DNA from: Erysipelotrichaceae bacterium
GTDB taxonomy: Bacteria; Bacillota_I; Bacilli_A; Erysipelotrichales; Erysipelotrichaceae
Assembly (NCBI GenBank): GCA_003446295.1
Contig: DMBB01000406.1
Location: 1-6,524, forward strand
Direction: 5' to 3'
DNA: 6,524 bases
Part shown: positions 1-4,398 of the stretch, piece by piece
Layout: the number at the start of each line of letters is the position of its first letter
Numbering within the stretch: position 1 is the first letter of the stretch
Program-made: the position numbers and the translations under genes
Notes under the pieces: generated by a model
The model's database searches: none
Told to the model about the DNA's origin: nothing
The model's input: only the letters and a program-made list of their open reading frames with translations

Positions 1-989
1 GGTATGACCATGCCGCCCGGACACATGCAGAAGGAATATACTCCTCTGCCGTTGGAGCTCCTGTGCGTCAGCCTGTAGGATGCCGCGCCGAGATCCGGAT
101 GACCGGCATAAGCGCCGTACTGGTTCCTGTCGATCATTTCCTGCGGATGTTCAACACGCACGCCTGCCGCAAAATCTTTCTGGAAGATCGCAAAGCCCTG
201 ATCATACAGTGTGCTCCATGTTTCATATGCGCTGTGTCCCAGGCAAAGGATCACGGTATCCGTTTCAAAGATCCCCATCTGCGTGCAGACGCCTTTCAGT
301 TTTCCATCCCTGATGGACAGGGATGTCATCCGGGTATTGAAGAATACCTGACCGCCCAGGGAAATGATCTTTTCCCTGATCCTTCTGACAATGGACTGCA
401 GCTGGTCTGTTCCAAGATGCGGCATATGCCTGTACATGATTGCCGGATCTGCACCTGCTTCCACGAATTCCGCAAGAACCTTCTGTACTCTGGGATCCTT
501 GGAGCGGGAGGTCAGTTTTCCGTCCGAGAAGGTTCCCGCACCCCCTTCGCCGTACTGGACATTGGATTCCGGATCGAGCTCGCCGCCCTGAAAGAATGCT
601 GTGACATCCTGCGCACGCTGTTCCACCATTTTTCCGCGTTCCAGAATGATCGGTCTCATGCCGCTTTCTGCCAGGATCAGACCGGCAAACATCCCGGATG
701 GTCCGAAGCCCACGACCACGGGCCGCTGTGCGTGAAGCGGTGCTTTCGGGCAGACGTAATTGTATCTGTGCCCTTCCTCCACATCCTTCAGGCGCAGATA
801 TTTCTGCTCATTCCGCACTTCGGCAAATACCGTATATGACCATACCAGTTCATCACCGCGTGCATCCAGGGACTGCCTGTATATTTCATGGGAAAGAATA
901 TCCGAAGGACTGCAGCGGAGCTTCGCAGCAATCTCCTGAGGACCGGCAGTCTTTCCGATCGGACATTTGATCTGATGTATTTTCAGCAT
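1..989 (-). CDS. FAD-dependent dehydrogenase, COG2509 type (3' end cut by window edge)
   Basis: Reading the minus strand from the ATG at 989-987 gives 329 codons without a stop, running off the left edge. The protein opens MLKIHQIKCPIG and has an N-terminal domain of about 85 residues. A Rossmann dinucleotide-binding motif GFGPSGMFAG follows at residues 94-103, with an acidic residue (E117) ending the second strand (IILERG). The strongly conserved block VQYGEGGAGTFSDGKL lies at about 144-159, and CMCPGG occurs close to the truncated end. This combination is typical of the COG2509 'NAD(FAD)-utilizing dehydrogenase' family, soluble flavoproteins of roughly 450-530 residues whose substrate is not established. 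About two thirds is therefore present. The start is fixed by a strong AAAGGAGAG just upstream. The gene is divergent from the glycosyltransferase gene. Family assignment is firm; the reaction is unknown. Confidence 0.9.
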   Translation of the reverse strand, partial: MLKIHQIKCPIGKTAGPQEIAAKLRCSPSDILSHEIYRQSLDARGDELVWSYTVFAEVRNEQKYLRLKDVEEGHRYNYVCPKAPLHAQRPVVVGFGPSGMFAGLILAESGMRPIILERGKMVEQRAQDVTAFFQGGELDPESNVQYGEGGAGTFSDGKLTSRSKDPRVQKVLAEFVEAGADPAIMYRHMPHLGTDQLQSIVRRIREKIISLGGQVFFNTRMTSLSIRDGKLKGVCTQMGIFETDTVILCLGHSAYETWSTLYDQGFAIFQKDFAAGVRVEHPQEMIDRNQYGAYAGHPDLGAASYRLTHRSSNGRGVYSFCMCPGGMVI

Positions 990-992
990 AGT

Positions 993-1001
993 CTCTCCTT
1001 T
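993..1001 (-). promoter_or_regulatory. Ribosome binding site of the FAD-dehydrogenase gene
   Basis: On the minus strand AAAGGAGAG lies three bases upstream of the ATG at 989, with the GGAG core about 5 bases away. It is nearly a full anti-16S match and supports this start codon for a gene whose end is outside the window. Confidence 0.75.
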
Positions 1002-1017
1002 GGGCTTCTACCTGCAC

Positions 1018-1045
1018 ATTCTACAACAACAGAAAACTTAAACAA
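1018..1045 (-). promoter_or_regulatory. Candidate sigma-A promoter for the FAD-dehydrogenase gene
   Basis: On the minus strand a TAGAAT -10 box (5 of 6 consensus; plus-strand 1018-1023) is preceded by a 16 bp spacer and TTGTTT (1040-1045; only the TTG matches consensus). Transcription would start near 1011, giving a leader of about 20 nt that contains the ribosome binding site. Position and -10 quality are good; the -35 is weak. Confidence 0.4.
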
Positions 1046-1055
1046 ATCATAAATA

Positions 1056-1076
1056 TCTGTAACTGGATTTTACAGA
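1056..1076. repeat. Inverted repeat TCTGTAA-N7-TTACAGA in the divergent intergenic region
   Basis: A perfect 7 bp inverted repeat with a 7 bp spacer lies between the two divergent start codons, 22 bp before the glycosyltransferase ATG. No T-run follows on either strand, so it is not a terminator. The half-site size and spacing would suit a dimeric repressor, or the repeat could fold in the mRNA leader. I cannot assign it to a known regulator. Confidence 0.4.
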
Positions 1077-1098
1077 CCGGAAAGCCGATAATAGACGC

Positions 1099-1803
1099 AT
1101 GAAACGATTGATCATAAAACTGTTCCTGCTTGCAGTACTGATCACAGCCGGGATCGTCGGCTATTACGTGTACCGCGGGTGGGAAACATATCAGGCAGCA
1201 GTCAGCGATCTGCCGATCGAAGCTGCAGCCGAACCGTATCAGACATGCAGTGACTGTCTGGCGTTCAGTGACATTGATGAAGACTTTGTAGACGCGGTCG
1301 TGTCGATCGAAGACAAGCGATACTTCGTCAGGGAAGGATTTGACTGGATCGCCTTTGCAAGAGCAATGATCGCAAACCTGCGTGCCAAGCAGGCTGTCGA
1401 AGGAGGCAGCACGATCTCACAGCAGATCGCCAAAAACCTCTACTATCAGTCTGTGAGCCGCGGGATCGATGAGAAGATCGCAGAAGTATTCATCATGTCC
1501 AGGCTTGAGGACATCTACAGCAAAGAAGATCTGTTTGCGATCTACGCAAACATGAACTATTACGGCGATGGCTTCTGGGGACTTCAGCAGGCTTCCCGGG
1601 GATATTATCAGACGGATGGAAACAACCTGACCGTTGCCCAGGCAGCGATCCTGGCAGGCATTCCGAACCTGCCTGCCGTCTATCAGCTCTCGACAGGACA
1701 TGATGCGGCAGTTGAGCGCCAGCGCAGAGTATTGTCCGCCATGTTAAAAAACGAGTACATAACTCAGGAAGAGTATGAACTCGCTTTGCAGGAAAATGTA
1801 TAA
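1099..1803 (+). CDS. Monofunctional peptidoglycan glycosyltransferase (GT51 family)
   Basis: This 234-residue protein has one N-terminal membrane anchor (about residues 3-25) followed by a single GT51 domain and no transpeptidase domain. GT51 enzymes polymerise lipid II into glycan strands on the outer face of the membrane. The family motifs occur in order: SIEDKRYF at 69-76 with the catalytic glutamate E71; GGSTISQQIAKNLY at 102-115; K126-x-x-E129, the second catalytic glutamate, leading into LEDIYSKEDLFAIYANMNYYG; and LTVAQAAILAGIPNLPAVY. The usual His of the first motif (EDxxFxxH) is Arg (R78). A CSDC pair (C50, C53) sits between the anchor and the domain. The ATG at 1099 has only a poor upstream purine stretch (GGAAAG, about 14 bases away), but an in-frame stop at 1060-1062 leaves no better start. 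The length matches MtgA-like monofunctional enzymes. The gene stops 3 bp from the facing degV stop. Confidence 0.92.
   Translation: MKRLIIKLFLLAVLITAGIVGYYVYRGWETYQAAVSDLPIEAAAEPYQTCSDCLAFSDIDEDFVDAVVSIEDKRYFVREGFDWIAFARAMIANLRAKQAVEGGSTISQQIAKNLYYQSVSRGIDEKIAEVFIMSRLEDIYSKEDLFAIYANMNYYGDGFWGLQQASRGYYQTDGNNLTVAQAAILAGIPNLPAVYQLSTGHDAAVERQRRVLSAMLKNEYITQEEYELALQENV
1746..1783 (-). terminator. Intrinsic terminator of the HAD-degV operon, inside the glycosyltransferase gene
   Basis: Read on the minus strand, CGAGT/ACTCG (5 bp), a T-T mismatch, CAT/ATG (3 bp), a one-base bulge and ACTC/GAGT (4 bp) close a 5-base loop (plus-strand 1766-1770). The stem is followed directly by six U (A-run at 1746-1751). 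It begins about 23 bp beyond the degV stop codon and lies wholly within the 3' coding end of the opposing GT51 gene (about residues 216-229). The stem is only moderately G+C rich, but the U-tract is good. Confidence 0.6.
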
Positions 1804-1806
1804 GTA

Positions 1807-2652
1807 TCAATCTGCGGCCTGACCGTCTTCAAAACCGATCATCAGGCCGCCTTTTTCTGCGTAATAACTGCACAGACCTGTTGTAGGCTCGACGATCACG
1901 TCCGCAAACGGGAATTCCGCGGCGATCAGATCTTTCAGTCTGTACGCAGCCTCAGGGTTCAGGCAGTGCGCGATCCTGACTTTTCTTCCGTTGAACCCGT
2001 ATTTCTTCATCGCCTCCAGTGTAGCAGCGACAGCACGCTTCATGCCTTTGACATTGGAGATCTGCTGCAGCTTGCCCTCTTCACTGGCAATGCCGATGAA
2101 ACGGATGCCCAGCAGTCCGGCGATCTTCGCAACAGCGGGATTGACTCTGCCGTTCTTCGCCAGGTTTGCCAGGGATTCCAGCGTAAATACAAGATGTGAA
2201 TGTTTCTGATATTCACGGATCTGTTCAACGATCTCTTCAAATGTCAGATCTTCCTTGAACAGTTCAACGAGTTTCTCAATGATCAGCTGCAGCTCAGGTC
2301 CGGCTGACAGGGAATCGATCACATAAACCTTTTTCCCTTCATTCTTTTCCATATAGTACTTGGCTGCTGTTTCCGCTGAGTTCCAGGATCCTGACAGTCC
2401 GCTGGTGATCGTTACGACAAACACTTCATCAGCGCCCTCATAAGCCTCTTCATAATCAAAGGGATTCGGGCAGGATGAGGAATTCGGTTTTTTTGTTGCG
2501 ATCAGTTCTGCGACCATTTCCGGCACATCCAGATCTTTATTGTCAATATATTCTTTCCCCTCGATCAGGATCTTGAGCGGTACGGAGCGGAAATCCACTC
2601 CCTCCAGTTCAAGAACATTTGATGAGGAGTCCGACACGATTCGTCTGTTCAT
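1807..2652 (-). CDS. DegV-family (FakB-like) fatty-acid-binding protein
   Basis: The 281-residue product has the length and fold pattern of the DegV family. Members bind a fatty acid, and in FakB proteins present it to the kinase FakA for phosphorylation. Recognisable blocks are the N-terminal SDSSSNV (residues 7-13), the SSSCPNP loop (58-64, in the place of the usual TSQPS), ITSGLSGSWNSA (82-93) in the place of S-x-LSGTYQSA, VIDSLSAG, and LANLAKNGRVNPAVAKIAGLLGIRFIG, matching the family's L-x-x-GR...LL-x-IKPI region. The C-terminal H-x-GPG motif of FakB-type proteins is not visible; the sequence there is TTGLCSYYAEKGGLMIGFE. The ATG at 2652 is chosen because GGAGG lies 6 bases upstream; the TTG two codons earlier would abut the GGAGG. 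It is the second gene of an operon, 13 bp after the HAD stop. The family is clear; the ligand is unknown. Confidence 0.9.
   Translation of the reverse strand: MNRRIVSDSSSNVLELEGVDFRSVPLKILIEGKEYIDNKDLDVPEMVAELIATKKPNSSSCPNPFDYEEAYEGADEVFVVTITSGLSGSWNSAETAAKYYMEKNEGKKVYVIDSLSAGPELQLIIEKLVELFKEDLTFEEIVEQIREYQKHSHLVFTLESLANLAKNGRVNPAVAKIAGLLGIRFIGIASEEGKLQQISNVKGMKRAVAATLEAMKKYGFNGRKVRIAHCLNPEAAYRLKDLIAAEFPFADVIVEPTTGLCSYYAEKGGLMIGFEDGQAAD
1814..1856 (+). terminator. Intrinsic terminator of the glycosyltransferase gene, inside degV
   Basis: A perfect 9 bp G+C-rich inverted repeat, GCGGCCTGA (1814-1822) and TCAGGCCGC (1842-1850), encloses a 19-base loop and is followed by C and five T (1852-1856). 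It starts 10 bp after the GT51 stop codon and ends inside the coding region of the facing degV gene, where the near arm covers the last codons (ending QAAD). No T-run follows on the minus strand, so it should act on plus-strand transcripts only. The long loop is the one weak point. Confidence 0.72.
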
Positions 2653-2658
2653 AGTCAA

Positions 2659-2663
2659 CCTCC
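2659..2663 (-). promoter_or_regulatory. Ribosome binding site that sets the degV start
   Basis: GGAGG on the minus strand lies 6 bases upstream of the ATG at 2652, in the 13 bp gap after the HAD stop codon. It decides for this ATG and against the in-frame TTG at 2658, which would touch the binding site. Confidence 0.75.
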
Positions 2664-2665
2664 GT

Positions 2666-3502
2666 TCAATCTATCAGGCCGAGATGACGGAATGCGTTTG
2701 CCAGTCCGTCTTCGTTGATGTCATCTGTGATATAGTCTGCAGCTTCTTTGCATTCTTTGCCTGCATTTCCCATTGCCACGCTGTATCCGCAGCATTCAAA
2801 CATCGGGATGTCCACCTTGGCATCGCCGAATGCGATCGTATCCTTCGCCTCAGCGTGCAGATGTTCCAGGAGTACATTGATCGCATGTGCCTTGTTGATG
2901 TTCTTGACGCCCAGATCACCGTAAAGCGCAGCTTCTCCGACGCCGCCCCATGTACCTGCCTTCAGGTCGGGGAATTCCTTGATGGAATCCAGATGATCCT
3001 GATATGTTCTCAGAACAAAGCTGAATTTGTTCACATCATCACGGATCATATTGGCACCGGAGATCATATGTGAAGGAAGCGGCGGTCTGTATCCTTCCGG
3101 AACATCGGCTCCCTTGCCTTTCATGTATGCGATCCTGGCCTGAAGAGAACCCTCTTCATATCCGTCGCAGATATACATGCCGCTGTTGCATTCCTCACGG
3201 AAAATAATACCGCGTTCCGTGCACCAGTCAACAACATGCCTGACCTGTTCTTCGGTCAGTCTCTGGTGCATGATCACTTCTCCGTGATCTTCAACATACG
3301 CACCATCGCCGCCGATCATTCCGTCCAGTTCAAAATCCCAGTGCTTGGAATCGATCTCAGCCCTGGAACAGCCTGTGCAGATATATACACGATGTCCGTT
3401 TTTGCGCGCATCGATGACTGCCTGTCTGGCAGAAGAAGGAAGTTTCTGTTCGTAGTCGATCAATGTGCCGTCTACATCAAGAAATATAATTTTCGGATCC
3501 AT
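2666..3502 (-). CDS. Cof-type HAD-superfamily hydrolase (HAD-IIB)
   Basis: This 278-residue cytoplasmic protein is a haloacid-dehalogenase-fold phosphatase with a large C2 cap between its core motifs. Visible motifs are FLDVDGTL (nucleophile D9 and general acid/base D11), CTGCSR with T43 as motif II, a motif III lysine in NINKAHAI (probably K204), and motif IV GDAKVDIPM (G226 to M234) with D227 and D231. The usual motif IV is GDxxNDxxM; here the Asn position is Val. Relatives usually dephosphorylate sugar phosphates, nucleotides or cofactor intermediates, and the substrate cannot be told from sequence. The ATG at 3502 follows AAGGAG at 3513-3518 with a slightly long 10-base spacer. It is the first gene of a two-gene operon with degV downstream, and a perfect TATAAT lies just upstream. 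Confidence 0.92.
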   Translation of the reverse strand: MDPKIIFLDVDGTLIDYEQKLPSSARQAVIDARKNGHRVYICTGCSRAEIDSKHWDFELDGMIGGDGAYVEDHGEVIMHQRLTEEQVRHVVDWCTERGIIFREECNSGMYICDGYEEGSLQARIAYMKGKGADVPEGYRPPLPSHMISGANMIRDDVNKFSFVLRTYQDHLDSIKEFPDLKAGTWGGVGEAALYGDLGVKNINKAHAINVLLEHLHAEAKDTIAFGDAKVDIPMFECCGYSVAMGNAGKECKEAADYITDDINEDGLANAFRHLGLID

Positions 3503-3525
3503 AGGGCATCTTCTCCTTCACAGTT

Positions 3526-3531
3526 ATTATA
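3526..3531 (-). promoter_or_regulatory. Candidate -10 box (TATAAT) of the HAD-degV operon
   Basis: A perfect TATAAT on the minus strand lies 23 bp upstream of the HAD start, so transcription would begin near 3519, immediately at the ribosome binding site. No good -35 sequence occurs 16-18 bp further upstream (around 3548-3554), which would suit an activator-dependent or weak promoter, or the match may be chance. Confidence 0.42.
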
Positions 3532-3575
3532 ACTTGCAAATCACCCCTTACAGCATGGAACTTGCAGGCGCAAAT

Positions 3576-3639
3576 GATACAGAACCGTGCTTCCTGTATC
3601 AGAAATCATACGGAACAAACGTTTGAATCGTATCAGAAA
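3576..3639. repeat. Cluster of inverted and direct repeats with GATAC/GTATC half-sites
   Basis: Between the VTT gene's terminator and the HAD promoter lie an inverted repeat GATACAG (3576-3582) / CTGTATC (3594-3600) and a 26 bp imperfect palindrome at 3608-3633. The palindrome has a perfect 10 bp core, CAAACGTTTG (3616-3625), and outer arms ATACG/CGTAT. A 10 bp direct repeat, GTATCAGAAA, starts at 3596 and at 3630, 34 bp apart. No gene is seen in this gap of about 170 bp. The arrangement would fit an operator region upstream of the HAD operon, but no regulator is identifiable. Confidence 0.35.
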
Positions 3640-3666
3640 AGCAGATCTGTGCTCAGACAGACCTGC
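3637..3666 (-). terminator. Intrinsic terminator of the VTT membrane protein gene
   Basis: On the minus strand GCAGGTCTGT (plus 3657-3666) pairs with ACAGATCTGC (3641-3650): ten pairs including one G-U, around a 6-base loop, followed by UUUU (A-run 3637-3640). It begins 8 bp after the TAA of the VTT gene. Confidence 0.72.
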
Positions 3667-3674
3667 AGGATTCG

Positions 3675-4274
3675 TTATTTTTCAGGTTCATCATCGATCC
3701 TGAATACATGCTTGGACAGGTATATCAGGATCGCGATCATTGCGATCGCCGTAATGATGAAGAGCGGCTCATCCAGCGACAGCACCAGGCTCTGCCCGAT
3801 CAGCGCCAGCAGCACGATCATGGCAACCTTCGCACAATAGAGGGTAAGCAGGTAACGTCTCTTTGAATATACGGACACGCCGAAGGCGAAGTTCATGAAC
3901 GAAGACGGCGTAAAGGGCATCATCAGGATCAGGAACAGCGTCACAGGCTTGATCTTCTTGACGAACCTTCTGGCCTTCATGATCTTTTCATGATTCTCGG
4001 CATACCGTTCCATTCTGCGGCCAAGCACTGTCCGCCAGAACAGAAAAGACACCGTGCAGCCGATGCATGTCCCGATCCAGCTGTACATTGCGCCTAGATA
4101 AAAACCGTATGCGGCAACATTCCATGCAACGATCGCTGTCAGCGGCAGCATCGGTATAAATGATTCAAGAGAAACGACAAGGATCGGAACCAGAGGCGAC
4201 AGATTTCCGTATGTTTCCAGGACCGACTGCCAGTCAAATGTTGTGAACCACTGCGGAAGAGGTATGTTCATCAT
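3675..4274 (-). CDS. VTT-domain (TVP38/TMEM64, DedA-like) membrane protein
   Basis: The 199-residue product is an integral membrane protein with several hydrophobic segments (about 25-50, 55-80, 109-132, 141-167 and 169-187) separated by a basic loop (about 85-109). LESFIPMLPLTAIV at 36-49 and PFTPSSFMNFAFG at 120-132 are hallmark re-entrant-type segments of the VTT/SNARE-associated family, which includes YdjX/YtxB-like and DedA proteins. Some DedA and VTT relatives move lipids across the membrane, including the undecaprenyl-phosphate carrier, but the role of this subfamily is not settled. Two adjacent ATG codons (4274 and 4271) could start it. The upstream Shine-Dalgarno is poor and an in-frame stop lies closely upstream, so the start cannot move far. 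The gene is a single transcription unit with its own candidate promoter and terminator. Confidence 0.88.
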   Translation of the reverse strand: MMNIPLPQWFTTFDWQSVLETYGNLSPLVPILVVSLESFIPMLPLTAIVAWNVAAYGFYLGAMYSWIGTCIGCTVSFLFWRTVLGRRMERYAENHEKIMKARRFVKKIKPVTLFLILMMPFTPSSFMNFAFGVSVYSKRRYLLTLYCAKVAMIVLLALIGQSLVLSLDEPLFIITAIAMIAILIYLSKHVFRIDDEPEK

Positions 4275-4315
4275 GTCACAATCATATCACCGAAACTGTT
4301 CCGTATATCCGTTAT

Positions 4316-4344
4316 TTCATAAACTTAAAGAAATCTTCAGACAA
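4316..4344 (-). promoter_or_regulatory. Candidate promoter of the VTT gene, overlapping the upstream terminator
   Basis: On the minus strand TTGTCT (4339-4344, 4 of 6 to TTGACA) and TATGAA (4316-4321, 4 of 6 to TATAAT) are spaced by exactly 17 bp. Transcription would start near 4309, giving a leader of about 35 nt. The -35 box falls in the U-tract of the exporter operon's terminator. Confidence 0.4.
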
Positions 4345-4377
4345 AAACAAAGGATCAGGATATCCTGATATCTTTGT
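4343..4377 (-). terminator. Intrinsic terminator of the ABC exporter operon
   Basis: A perfect 16 bp palindrome, ATCAGGATATCCTGAT (4354-4369), forms the top of the hairpin, with ACAAAG/CTTTGT (4347-4352 and 4372-4377) extending the stem across a small internal loop. On the minus strand this is followed by a run of U (A-run 4343-4347). It lies about 20 bp after the stop of the 603-residue exporter subunit. Confidence 0.75.
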
Positions 4378-4398
4378 TCAGAATTTCCCGATCCTGTT

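Noticed and set aside
63..839. Plus-strand open frame of 258 codons
   Set aside because: It lies antisense to the FAD-dehydrogenase gene, whose minus-strand reading shows a Rossmann motif and family-specific blocks. The plus-strand translation is Cys/His/Phe-rich with no recognisable domain and no ribosome binding site.
1087..1092. GATAAT as -10 box for the GT51 gene
   Set aside because: The transcript would begin at or next to the ATG at 1099 (leaderless), and the matching -35 (TGGATT) is poor. The true promoter could not be placed.
2653..2658. TTG start giving a degV product two residues longer
   Set aside because: The TTG directly abuts GGAGG, leaving no spacer. The ATG at 2652 has an ideal 6-base spacing.
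2540..3073. Plus-strand open frame of 177 codons across the HAD-degV junction
   Set aside because: It is antisense to two well-identified genes and spans their ribosome binding site. There is no motif support.
4285..4398. Possible small RNA or riboswitch in the gap between the exporter and VTT genes
   Set aside because: The gap is explained by a terminator hairpin and a short leader. No conserved aptamer-like structure was seen.
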